Positions 55,587 to 63,769 of a stretch of 64,000 bases of DNA are shown here, one piece after another. This stretch comes from Microbacterium paulum. GTDB lineage: Bacteria > Actinomycetota > Actinomycetes > Actinomycetales > Microbacteriaceae. The stretch covers positions 1 through 64,000 of the forward strand of contig NZ_JAAGRY010000001.1 in NCBI RefSeq assembly GCF_015707995.1, given 5' to 3'. The notes under the pieces were generated by a model. That model ran no database searches and was not told the origin of the DNA. It was given only the letters and a program-made list of their open reading frames with translations. Both the position numbers and the translations under genes were made by a program. Numbering within the stretch: the first letter of the stretch is position 1; every line of letters starts with the position of its first letter.

Positions 55587-56818
55587 TGGGCAAGGTCCTG
55601 CCTGATGTCGCCGTCACCGGCATCGGGATGATCAGCCCAGCCGGGATCGGGAAAGACGCGAACTGGGCAACCATCCTCGCCGGGGTCGGAACCGCAGCCA
55701 GGCACGAGAGCATCGCCCGTCATCGACAGCGTCGACCCATCGCTCGGGTTCCGGATTTCGATGTCCGCAAGGCCATCGGCGCGTCCAAGGCGTGGCGGCT
55801 GGCTCGGTTTGTGCAACTGGCGATCATCGCCGTCCGCGAGGCGATCAACGACTCCGGGATCGAACTCGACGCTATCGAGGCCTCGCGCATCGGTCTCGTG
55901 TTCGGCAACTCTCTCGGTGGCACCGACACCTTCGAAACCGCCACGGAGGCTCTGCTGACCGAGGGGACTGAGCAGGTCTCGCCGATGCTGGTTCCGATGT
56001 GGATGCCCAACATGGTCGCGGGCTCTCTCTCCATAGAGTTCGGCATCCGGGGGCCAGCTCACGTCGTGGCGACCGCATGCGCTTCCGGTGCGACGGCCAT
56101 CGGGCACGGCCGGCAGCTCCTGCGCGACGGACGATGCGACCTCGTCGTGGTCGGCGCATCGGAGAGCGCCCTCTCGCCGACCATCCTCGCGGGCCTGGCC
56201 AACATGGGAGCGCTCGTCGATCCATCCGTCGACGCGTCCGAAGCCTCACGACCGTTCGACAGCCAGCGCGGCGGCTTCGTTCCCGCCGAAGGAGCCGCCG
56301 CGCTCATCCTCGAACGCGACGGAGATGCCCGTGCCCGCAACGCGCGTGTCTACGCCCATGTGGCCGGGTATGGGGCCAGCACGGACGCGCATCACGTCAC
56401 CGCACCCCGACCTGACGGGCAAGGATTGGAAGCGGCGATCCGGGAGGCGGTGGAAGGCGACGCCGGGCTCGTGCTCGGAGACATCGGCCACGTCAATGCG
56501 CACGGCACGTCGACCCCACTCAACGACGCCTCCGAAGGCGGCGCACTGCACGGACTCTTTGGTGACACGGTTCCGGTTACGTCGGTCAAGGGCGTCACCG
56601 GTCATCCACTGGCCGCCGCCGGAGCGATCGAGGGAGCCATCGCGGCCTTGACTGTCTATCACAGGCAGATCCCGCCCACCGCGAACACCAGCGACGTAGA
56701 CCCGGCGATCCCAATCGATGTCGTCACCGGTTCAGCACGGCCGTTGGACTCCGGTGCGGTGCTATCGGTTTCGGCAGGATTCGGCGGTCACAACGCAGCG
56801 GTGGTTTTCACGCCATGA
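55586..56818 (+). CDS. 3-oxoacyl-ACP synthase II (FabF-type)
   Basis: A 410-residue KASII with the complete C-H-H triad: Cys in TACASGATAIG, His in NAHGTST and the second His in KGVTGHPLAAAGA. The N-terminal VAVTGIGMISPAG is typical. It should elongate the acyl-ACP made by the FabH-type enzyme. It may set chain length and leave a 3-oxoacyl-ACP for the AfsA-like enzyme. It overlaps the HAD gene by 4 bp. Confidence 0.92.
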   Translation: MGKVLPDVAVTGIGMISPAGIGKDANWATILAGVGTAARHESIARHRQRRPIARVPDFDVRKAIGASKAWRLARFVQLAIIAVREAINDSGIELDAIEASRIGLVFGNSLGGTDTFETATEALLTEGTEQVSPMLVPMWMPNMVAGSLSIEFGIRGPAHVVATACASGATAIGHGRQLLRDGRCDLVVVGASESALSPTILAGLANMGALVDPSVDASEASRPFDSQRGGFVPAEGAAALILERDGDARARNARVYAHVAGYGASTDAHHVTAPRPDGQGLEAAIREAVEGDAGLVLGDIGHVNAHGTSTPLNDASEGGALHGLFGDTVPVTSVKGVTGHPLAAAGAIEGAIAALTVYHRQIPPTANTSDVDPAIPIDVVTGSARPLDSGAVLSVSAGFGGHNAAVVFTP

Positions 56819-57519
56819 TCCGACTCGTCGCTACGGAGCCGACCGAGACTGGGAGCGCCGCCTTCTTCGATGTCGACGAGACCCTCATCGATATGAAGTC
56901 CATGCAGTCCTTCCTCGACTACTACTTCGAGGATCAGGCCCGCGGCCTGCCCACGCCCTGGCAACGGTTCCAGCGCACCGTCGCTGGGCTGCCGCGCGAG
57001 GAGGGGAACCGGGCGTACTACCGGCTCTGGTCAGGGCAGAAGCTCTCTGACCTGACAAGAGCCGGACGGGCCTGGTTCGAACAGCACATCCAATGCCCCG
57101 GCTTTCTCATTCCAGCTGCCCTTGACGCGGTGCGCGAGCACCGCCGCGCCGGCCGGCTGGTGTTCCTCGTGTCTGGTTCCTTCCACCCGTGCCTTGATCC
57201 ACTCGCGTCCTTCCTGGATGCGAGCGAGGTCTTCTGCACCGAGCTCGTGGAAGAAGGCGGTGTCCTCACCGGGGAGATCGTGCGCTCACGCATTGGAGAG
57301 GGCAAACGACTCGTCGTCGAAGAGGCGGCGGCCCGCTATGGGCTCCGACCGGACCAGACCTGGGGATACGGCGATCACATTTCCGACCTTTCTATGCTTA
57401 CCGCCGTCGGCCACGCCGTGGTGGTGGGCTCCGACCCGCAACTGATCCGAATCGCTCACGAGAAGCGGTGGCCCACCATCGCCGCCGATGAGCGAACCGA
57501 GACGGAAGGACACAAGTGA
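56815..57519 (+). CDS. HAD-IB family phosphatase
   Basis: A 234-residue SerB-like HAD phosphatase: motif I FFDVDETLID (D at about 19), motif II FLVSGSFHP, lysine in IGEGKRLVV and motif III GYGDHISDLSML. In methylenomycin furan clusters a HAD phosphatase (MmfP) removes the phosphate left after the AfsA-type reaction. That precedent makes it a good candidate for the same step here. It overlaps both neighbours. Confidence 0.85.
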   Translation: MIRLVATEPTETGSAAFFDVDETLIDMKSMQSFLDYYFEDQARGLPTPWQRFQRTVAGLPREEGNRAYYRLWSGQKLSDLTRAGRAWFEQHIQCPGFLIPAALDAVREHRRAGRLVFLVSGSFHPCLDPLASFLDASEVFCTELVEEGGVLTGEIVRSRIGEGKRLVVEEAAARYGLRPDQTWGYGDHISDLSMLTAVGHAVVVGSDPQLIRIAHEKRWPTIAADERTETEGHK

Positions 57520-58529
57520 GCAACGCGAACACATACGGTGATCAGCTCATCGAGACCCTACTCAACGCAGCCAATGAGCTCCACGACGAGACCGGCGTGC
57601 CCATGCCCGTGATCGCCGATGCAATGTATCTCGGCTGCGGGATCCCGTATTCCATCTTCGGGGCGGCCGAGCCGGAGACAGCCTCTCGCCCCGAGCAGCA
57701 CGAAACTGACGTGCCTCCGATACGAACACTCGGCCTGATCGGAGCCGGCACCATGAGCCAGGGCATTGCGCGTGCAGCTCTGCGTGCCGGAATCGACGTG
57801 GCCATCGTGGCCCGCGATCCGGAGCGCGCAACGGCGGCGAGCAATGCCGTGCTTCGAGACGTCTCCGGCGCCACCGCGCATGTCGCTTCGAGTCCCCATC
57901 TCGAAACGCTCGCAGGTGCAGATATCATCGTCGAGGCGATCAGCGAAGATCTCGCAGGCAAGCAGCGGGTCCTCTCCGAGGTCGAGCGAGCGGTGCCAGA
58001 AGCCATCGTCTTGGCGACAACGACGTCCAGCCTCGCCGTCGACGACATTGCCTCTGCTTTGGCGGACCCCCGCCGACTCGTAGGGCTGCACTTCTTTAAT
58101 CCGGCCGATCGGAATCGGCTCGTCGAGCTCGTGGCAGGGCCCGCGCCGCAAAGTCACCAGAGACGGGCGCGCCAGCTTGCCGCTCAGCTCAACAAGCACC
58201 TCGTAGAGGTTCCCGGCACGCCCGGCTTCATCGTTAACCGCGTGCTCATTCCCTACCTCAATGCAGTTTTCGATTTTGTGGATCGGGGAGCACCGCTCCG
58301 AGAGATCGATCTCGATATCCGGCGACGCTACCGTCTACCGGTCGGCCCGGCGCGCCTGGCAGGCATCATCGGCAGCGACGTCGTCCTCGCCATTCAAACG
58401 TCCCTTCACCAAAGGCTTGAACGGCCAGACTTGCGGCCAGCGTGTGCACTACAGGCGTTGGTCGACCGTGGCGTGCTCGGCAACAAATCTGGCCACATGT
58501 TTCCTGCGGCGTTGAACGATGGGGTTTGA
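57516..58529 (+). CDS. 3-hydroxyacyl-CoA dehydrogenase-like protein with N-terminal extension
   Basis: A 337-residue protein. From residue 70 a Rossmann domain begins (LGLIGAGTMSQGIARAALRAG), followed by LVGLHFFNPADRNRLVELV and the C-terminal helical part starting PGFIVNRVLIPYLNAVFDFVDRGA. The first 65 residues (VPMPVIADAMYLGCGIPYSIFG) resemble part of the C-terminal 3HCDH domain, as if fused in front. It may reduce a 3-oxoacyl or lactone intermediate. It overlaps the HAD gene. Confidence 0.75.
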   Translation: MSNANTYGDQLIETLLNAANELHDETGVPMPVIADAMYLGCGIPYSIFGAAEPETASRPEQHETDVPPIRTLGLIGAGTMSQGIARAALRAGIDVAIVARDPERATAASNAVLRDVSGATAHVASSPHLETLAGADIIVEAISEDLAGKQRVLSEVERAVPEAIVLATTTSSLAVDDIASALADPRRLVGLHFFNPADRNRLVELVAGPAPQSHQRRARQLAAQLNKHLVEVPGTPGFIVNRVLIPYLNAVFDFVDRGAPLREIDLDIRRRYRLPVGPARLAGIIGSDVVLAIQTSLHQRLERPDLRPACALQALVDRGVLGNKSGHMFPAALNDGV

Positions 58530-58593
58530 GGATGTGCACCTCGTCACGACGTGTCATACTTCTGTCTTGCGACAGGGACTGTATGCTAGGAAG

Positions 58594-59100
58594 ATGCCTG
58601 CGATTCAGACATCTCAATGGAGTGATCCGAAGCTCTCACCCCCCCGACGCGGCGAGAAGGCGTTCGCGCAAGATCTTGACGCACGGCTCGGCACGTATGT
58701 GAAGCTGGCCGAGCAAGCGATCATCGCGGAGAAGTCCGTGGCCCTTCGCGACTACGATCTCAGCGTCGCCCAGTACGCAACCATGATGGCCTTGTATTAC
58801 GTGCCTGGCCAGTCGGCCGCGCAACTCGCGCGCACGGCACTGGTCACGCCGCAGACGATGGCCAACGTCCTCTCCAAGCTCGAAGACAAGCGCCTCATTG
58901 ACCGGGTGCCCTCCGATGTTCACAGTCGTGTCAATGTTGTCACGCTTACCGCTGCGGGCGAGGCCCTAGTGCTCCGTGCCGATGAAGGCGCCCGCAATGT
59001 TGAGCAACGCCTCCGTGACGAATTCACCGTCGAAGAAGGCGACCAGCTACGCGGCCTGCTCCGCCGAGTCGCCGTTGTGCTGCGAGGCGAGGAGGCATAG
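58594..59100 (+). CDS. MarR-family transcriptional regulator
   Basis: A 168-residue regulator with a winged helix (GQSAAQLARTALVTPQTMANVLSKLEDKRLIDRVPSDVHSRVNVVTLTAAG) between helical dimerisation segments. It starts at ATG 58594; a longer frame to 58519 exists but lacks conservation signs. It is the cluster's only obvious pathway-specific regulator and probably senses an aromatic or signal compound. Candidate operators lie at 52030 and 60823. Confidence 0.85.
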   Translation: MPAIQTSQWSDPKLSPPRRGEKAFAQDLDARLGTYVKLAEQAIIAEKSVALRDYDLSVAQYATMMALYYVPGQSAAQLARTALVTPQTMANVLSKLEDKRLIDRVPSDVHSRVNVVTLTAAGEALVLRADEGARNVEQRLRDEFTVEEGDQLRGLLRRVAVVLRGEEA

Positions 59101-59216
59101 ATGCACGCCTCGCGCGTGACGTCGACGCGCGCCTGACCCACGCCATCCGGCTGGTTCGTCGGGCGTGCGTCGACGTTGCCGCCTTCATCCTCTCCGATGA
59201 GCAGTCCCTCCAGCTC

Positions 59217-59792
59217 GTGACCGGGATCGACGTGCACGAGGACGACCTGCGGCATGCTGCGCGGAAACGCCCCGCGTTCCGACACAGATCTCTGGCTGCA
59301 GCTTGGATACTCCGCACAGGCATCCGCGCCTGGAACGAGCCTCGCCGGGCAGACCTGCGACGCGATGGTCGTGGACGCCCGTACAGCACCAGCGGGTGGC
59401 CCCGGGTCTCCGTCTCCCATGACGACCTCACTGTCGCCGTGGCTTTCACCGCTGAGCATCCGGTGGGAATCGACGTTGAACCCTGCTCCCGGAGCGTCCC
59501 GCCGGCCGTCGTCGAACTTCTCGCGCCGCTCGCCGAGCACGAGGCGCTCACTGCGTGGACCGCATACGAAGCGATCGCCAAGGCCGACGGCCGTGGCATC
59601 GGTCTGCCTATCGGCCATCTCACCCATATTCCGGGCTCCGCGCGGTGGCGCGTAACCGGCGGCGAAGAGTACGCAGTCGTCCATCGCGAGCTCATGACCG
59701 ACTCACTACTGGCCGTCGCGTGGAACAACGAGACCCCGCCCCTGCTGGCAATCGCCACAGTCGACGGGGTCTCGCAATCTTCAACACCCTAA
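59217..59792 (+). CDS. 4'-phosphopantetheinyl transferase (Sfp-like)
   Basis: A Sfp-type transferase of 191 residues. The motif VSVSHDDLTVAVAF and VGIDVEP (metal-binding aspartate) are present. The usual W-x-x-K-E is seen as WTAYEAIAK, with tyrosine for lysine but the glutamate kept. It activates the cluster ACP. The frame is open upstream to 59100 without a standard start, so GTG 59217 may be downstream of the real one. It overlaps the convergent aldo-keto reductase end. Confidence 0.8.
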   Translation: MTGIDVHEDDLRHAARKRPAFRHRSLAAAWILRTGIRAWNEPRRADLRRDGRGRPYSTSGWPRVSVSHDDLTVAVAFTAEHPVGIDVEPCSRSVPPAVVELLAPLAEHEALTAWTAYEAIAKADGRGIGLPIGHLTHIPGSARWRVTGGEEYAVVHRELMTDSLLAVAWNNETPPLLAIATVDGVSQSSTP

Positions 59793-60796
59793 TATCGCGA
59801 GCCCACCGCGGCCGGGACGTCATCCAGGCGCGTCCGCTCGGACGTTACGAGGTTGACCTCCATCGCGGCGAGATTCTCCGCCAGGTGAGCGCTCCGTCGC
59901 GTCCCCGGGATCGGGATGACGTGCTCTCCCAGATCGAGCACCCACGCGAGGGCCACCTGGGCCGCCGTCGCCCCATGCGTGCGAGCGATCTCCTGTACCG
60001 TGCCCGTGATGGCGCTGTTGCGCTCGAACGCCTCCGACGCGAATCTCGGATTCGTCTTCCGGAAGTCGCCCTCCTCGAAATCGCTGGGGCGGAGGGTGTT
60101 CGTGAGGAACCCACGACCCAACGGGGCGAACGGCACGATCGATGCGCCGTGATCGCGAGCCCATGCGACAACGTCACCCGACGCCTGATCTGCCCCTCCG
60201 GCAAAACCGGCGCTCTTAGCGGAGAACCCCTCGCCGAGGGCGTCGCGGGTCCACAACGACAACTCTGACTGGATCGCGGTCACCGGGTGGATCTCTTGAG
60301 CGCGGGAAGCCTGGTCGACGCTGACCTCCGACAAACCGAGCCAGCGCACCTTTCCGGCCTCGACGGCCTCCGCCAATGCACCCCAGCTCTCCTCAAGAGG
60401 GACGTCCGGGTCCACGCGATGCAAGTAGTACAGATCCAGAACGTCCCGCCCGAGATTCCGCAGGCTCTCGTCGATCTGCCGCTGAAGCACCTCCGGCGAC
60501 CCGTCCCGATGCATCGTGCGCGCCTCCAGGTCGTCGACGACGATCCCGCCCTTGGTCGCAATGACCACATTCAGACGGTCCGCCAGGGCGCGACCGACGA
60601 GTCGCTCGTTGTGGCCGTCGCCATAGATCCGCGCCGTGTCAAAGAAGTCGACACCTGCGTCCACAGCCGCGACGATGGCCGCCTCGGACTCCTGATCGTC
60701 TCGGCCACTCTCGTTATAGCCCCAGCTCATCCCCATACAGCCCAGCCCCAGGGCGGTGACATCGCGGCCGGTCGAGCCGAGTTCACGCTTCTTCAT
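59789..60796 (-). CDS. Aldo-keto reductase
   Basis: A 335-residue AKR with the TIM-barrel tetrad: D in GVDFFDTARIYGDG, Y in the same motif, K in NVVIATKGG and H in DLYYLHRVDP. The NADPH-binding end IPIPGTRRSAHLAENLAAMEVNL is typical. The ATG 60796 start follows GGAGGA. It is divergent to the quinone reductase and may reduce a keto intermediate of the cluster product or a toxic carbonyl. Confidence 0.88.
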   Translation of the reverse strand: MKKRELGSTGRDVTALGLGCMGMSWGYNESGRDDQESEAAIVAAVDAGVDFFDTARIYGDGHNERLVGRALADRLNVVIATKGGIVVDDLEARTMHRDGSPEVLQRQIDESLRNLGRDVLDLYYLHRVDPDVPLEESWGALAEAVEAGKVRWLGLSEVSVDQASRAQEIHPVTAIQSELSLWTRDALGEGFSAKSAGFAGGADQASGDVVAWARDHGASIVPFAPLGRGFLTNTLRPSDFEEGDFRKTNPRFASEAFERNSAITGTVQEIARTHGATAAQVALAWVLDLGEHVIPIPGTRRSAHLAENLAAMEVNLVTSERTRLDDVPAAVGSRY

Positions 60797-60820
60797 GCGT
60801 CCTCCTTCATCGTGGCATCC

Positions 60821-60860
60821 AATAGCAGAGACCTGATACGATACAGCAGGCATACATGAA
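60821..60860. promoter_or_regulatory. Divergent control region with an operator shared with 52030
   Basis: TAGCAGAGACCTGATACG repeats the sequence at 52030 with two mismatches, between the divergent aldo-keto reductase and quinone reductase starts. CTGATACGATACAG inside is an imperfect palindrome. A single regulator, likely MarR, could bind both regions. Confidence 0.45.
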
Positions 60861-60880
60861 GCAAATACAGGAGACCGATT

Positions 60881-61849
60881 ATGAAGGCAGTTCAGATCAC
60901 CAGCTACGAAGGACCGGGCACTCTGGAGTATGGCGACGCCCCTGAGCCCACCCCCGCGGCGGGCCAGGTCTCGCTCGACGTCCGTTTCGCGGGCGCGAAC
61001 TACGTTGAAGCCTTGTTCTCCGAAGGATTGGTTCCCGACCTCCCGGTGCCGTGGGTGCCGGGCATTGAGGCATCGGGCAAGGTCCGTGCGCTGGGTGAGG
61101 GCGCGGAAGGACTCACCGTCGGTCAGGACGTCGCAGCACTGACCATCAACGGCGGCGGTGCCTACGGACAGGTCGCCGTCACGAACGTTCATCTCGTCGC
61201 TCCTCTTCCGGAGGGCCTCAGCATCTCCGAGGCCGCTGCGGTGCCCTCGAACACCACGACCGCGCTCATCGCCCTCGAACTCGTCGCCCGCCTCACCGAA
61301 GGTGAGAGCGTCCTGGTTCAGGCAGCCGCCGGAGGGCTCGGATCGCAGTTTGGCCAGGTCGCCAAGCACCTCGGAGCCGGACGAGTTGTGGGTGTCGTCG
61401 GCAGCGAGGAGAAGCGCCAGGCAGCCCTCGATCTCGGATATGACGAGGTGTGGCTGCGCAAGGACCTCGCTGAGCAGTCCGCCGACCAGTTCGACGTTAT
61501 CGCCGACCCGGTCAGCGGCCCCGCCCGCTCCACCTGCATCGACCTGCTCCGTCTCGGCGGGCGGCTGCTGGCAGTAGGCGATGCCGCTCAGGCCGGCGAC
61601 CAGCAGATCAGCAGCAATGCCCTCTGGTTCGGAGGCAAGGGCGTGATCGGCTTCAACCTCGGCGCCTTCGCGGCCACCAAACCCGCGGTCGTCGGCGACT
61701 TCTTCCGCCGCGCGCTCGACCTGGTCGCCAACGGCGCCGTGAAGGTACATGTGGCAGACACCGTGCCGATCCAGTCGGCACCGGCTGTACTGACAGAACT
61801 GCGCGGCGGACGCACCGTCGGAAAGACCGTCTTCCAACACGAGTTCTAA
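60881..61849 (+). CDS. NADPH:quinone reductase-type MDR enzyme
   Basis: A 322-residue medium-chain reductase without the zinc ligands of alcohol dehydrogenases. The NADPH site is VLVQAAAGGLGSQFGQVAKHLGAGRVVGV. This QOR/enoyl reductase family reduces quinones or alpha,beta-unsaturated carbonyls. In this setting it could reduce the butenolide double bond, the step done by BprA-type enzymes in A-factor synthesis. ATG 60881 follows AGGAG. Confidence 0.88.
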   Translation: MKAVQITSYEGPGTLEYGDAPEPTPAAGQVSLDVRFAGANYVEALFSEGLVPDLPVPWVPGIEASGKVRALGEGAEGLTVGQDVAALTINGGGAYGQVAVTNVHLVAPLPEGLSISEAAAVPSNTTTALIALELVARLTEGESVLVQAAAGGLGSQFGQVAKHLGAGRVVGVVGSEEKRQAALDLGYDEVWLRKDLAEQSADQFDVIADPVSGPARSTCIDLLRLGGRLLAVGDAAQAGDQQISSNALWFGGKGVIGFNLGAFAATKPAVVGDFFRRALDLVANGAVKVHVADTVPIQSAPAVLTELRGGRTVGKTVFQHEF

Positions 61850-61857
61850 GTTTGAAC

Positions 61858-61888
61858 GGGTCTCGGGATTGGCCGAGGCTCGAGACCC
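61858..61888. terminator. Hairpin after the quinone reductase gene
   Basis: GGGTCTCG (61858-61865) and CGAGACCC (61881-61888) form a perfect 8-bp stem shortly after the stop codon. It is a plausible terminator; 61889-62005 holds nothing else recognised. Confidence 0.5.
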
Positions 61889-62005
61889 CCTCGGACAGCA
61901 GATGCATCCGTCGTAGCAGCGGACGCGATCAAGAGCGGAAAGTGATCGGAGCACTGAATCTGACCGTACGCTTCATGTCCCCCCAGCGAAAGAACCGCGA
62001 AATCC

Positions 62006-62878
62006 ATGAGCCACACCTCGAGTTGCGAGACTGCCACCAGCTACACCTGTGCATGCCCCTGTGGCGGCGCCCGGCACGGCGGTGTCCTCATCGCGGGTCT
62101 GCGCACGACAGCTGAGACCACCCGCACAAAGGCGAAGCACTGGGCTGAGCCCCGACGATGGGAGAACACCGTACCGGCCGCCAACCAGACAACTGTCAAC
62201 AGCACCTTTAGAGAACGGCGGCCCGCGCTCACCGGCGTCATCATGGAACTGGTTCTCGCCCTCATCGATCAAGTAAAGAGCGACAGGGAGATCGATGCCG
62301 TGGAGATTCTCGCGACCGAGATCTCCGACGGGATCGCCGAAGAGATGGAGAAGCGACTCTCCAACGCAGGACCGCGCGAAAAGAAGAGTCGCCACCTGTG
62401 GTGCGTCGTGATCGCGGCGATCTGCCGCGTGTACGACGAGATGGGCGACTTCGCGAACGCATCCACCGAGATCCTTGTGGCCCGCGTCATGCAGCTCTTG
62501 CGTGAGGCCACTTCCGAGTCTCGGACTGACGAGGCCGAGGTCACGGACATCTACCGGCAGCGCTCAGGCGTGGCCCGTGCATTCGAGATCGATGAATATG
62601 ACTGGCTGGGTGCGCTCATCGAGAAGGCGCTCAAAGCCGTCGTCGCAGCGATCACGTCGATGGGGGAGGAGGCAGCGATGAAGTACGTCCGTTTGATTGG
62701 CGCGATCATTTGTCCTGATCCGGACCGACACCCGGTGGTCGTCAAGCACTGTGTCTGGCCGCTCCTCAACGGCCCGTTCCGAGAGGCCCTCGAGGATTCC
62801 GTCGCCGCTGAAATGCGAACGTGGATCCGAAACGCCTACGCCGTCAGTCCGCCCAGCTCGACCACACACAATCCCTGA
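62006..62878 (+). CDS. Unrecognised protein with N-terminal cysteine cluster
   Basis: A 290-residue protein. The N-terminal cluster CETATSYTCACPCGGARHGG (Cys at about 7, 14, 16 and 18, with one histidine) could bind zinc. The rest is helical and acidic (VKSDREIDAVEILATEISDGIAEEMEKRL, then GALIEKALKAVVAAITSMGEEAAMKYVRLIGAI). No family is recognised. It is 12 bp upstream of the next gene and probably cotranscribed. Start ATG 62006 is uncertain. Confidence 0.55.
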   Translation: MSHTSSCETATSYTCACPCGGARHGGVLIAGLRTTAETTRTKAKHWAEPRRWENTVPAANQTTVNSTFRERRPALTGVIMELVLALIDQVKSDREIDAVEILATEISDGIAEEMEKRLSNAGPREKKSRHLWCVVIAAICRVYDEMGDFANASTEILVARVMQLLREATSESRTDEAEVTDIYRQRSGVARAFEIDEYDWLGALIEKALKAVVAAITSMGEEAAMKYVRLIGAIICPDPDRHPVVVKHCVWPLLNGPFREALEDSVAAEMRTWIRNAYAVSPPSSTTHNP

Positions 62879-62890
62879 CGAGGAAACCTC

Positions 62891-63733
62891 ATGCAGACAG
62901 CCCGCGTAGACGGCCAAGGCGAGATCAGCGCCGCCACACTCGCGCGCTATAGCCCCGCAGAGCGGGCAACCTATCGCGGACGCCTGACCTGCCCTGACCG
63001 GTCCTGCGGAGCGACCGTTCATTTCCGCTCCCAGAGCGTCAACGGGCAGCCTGCGTTGTTCTACTCGCACGACCACGTCGGAACCTGCGCGGAGAAGTCC
63101 CCGGACACGAAGAGCGCCGCCTTCGAGGCGGAAAGGAGAGAAGACGAAGCCATCTGGAACGATGCCAGCGAGCTTGTACTCCGACTCGACACTTCCGATC
63201 CCGGCGGGGCCTCTACCACTGACTCCGACGGACCCACCGGTGCGCGGCCCGGCCTTCGGCACGATCCTCGACACGGGAATCGCCAGACCCACGCCAGTTC
63301 GATCGGTCTTCGCCCGCTCCTTCGGCGGCTGCGCGATGACCCCGCATTCAGGACGTCCACAATGCCGCTGACCTTATCCGACGGCGCCCAGAGCACTGTC
63401 CGGGACGCTTGCACCCACGTCTCTGACTACGTCCCGACGTCAGGTCGTCGACGCATCGTCTGGGGTCCGATCGTCCGGGCTCCTTACGGGTGGATCAACA
63501 GTGGCCTCCGGCACGAGAACCTCCCCGCCGTGCGGATACCGGACACACATATCCGGGAGACGCTCGAGCGCGCACACGTCGAAGAGTTCGCCGACCTCGA
63601 TCCCAGCTCCGAGTACTCGTTCGACTTCATCGTCGAGGGAGGGTTTGGCGAGACCGAGAACGGCACGCCCTGGGTGACGATCGAGAGCCCGCACCATCTC
63701 GCCCTTCTACGCAAACCAGCGCCGGGAAGCTAA
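62891..63733 (+). CDS. Unrecognised protein with zinc-ribbon-like N-terminus
   Basis: A 280-residue protein. The start of the protein has cysteines in LTCPDRSCGATVHFRSQ and HVGTCAEK with a histidine nearby, resembling a zinc ribbon. A basic, low-complexity region (residues 105-150) follows, then an alpha/beta C-terminal part (RIVWGPIVRAPYGWINSG). It forms a pair with the preceding gene. Similar pairs are often carried by accessory regions, but no function can be given. Confidence 0.55.
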   Translation: MQTARVDGQGEISAATLARYSPAERATYRGRLTCPDRSCGATVHFRSQSVNGQPALFYSHDHVGTCAEKSPDTKSAAFEAERREDEAIWNDASELVLRLDTSDPGGASTTDSDGPTGARPGLRHDPRHGNRQTHASSIGLRPLLRRLRDDPAFRTSTMPLTLSDGAQSTVRDACTHVSDYVPTSGRRRIVWGPIVRAPYGWINSGLRHENLPAVRIPDTHIRETLERAHVEEFADLDPSSEYSFDFIVEGGFGETENGTPWVTIESPHHLALLRKPAPGS

Positions 63734-63769
63734 GTCGACCGCCCAGCTGGCCCCCTCTCTTCCCGCAGC

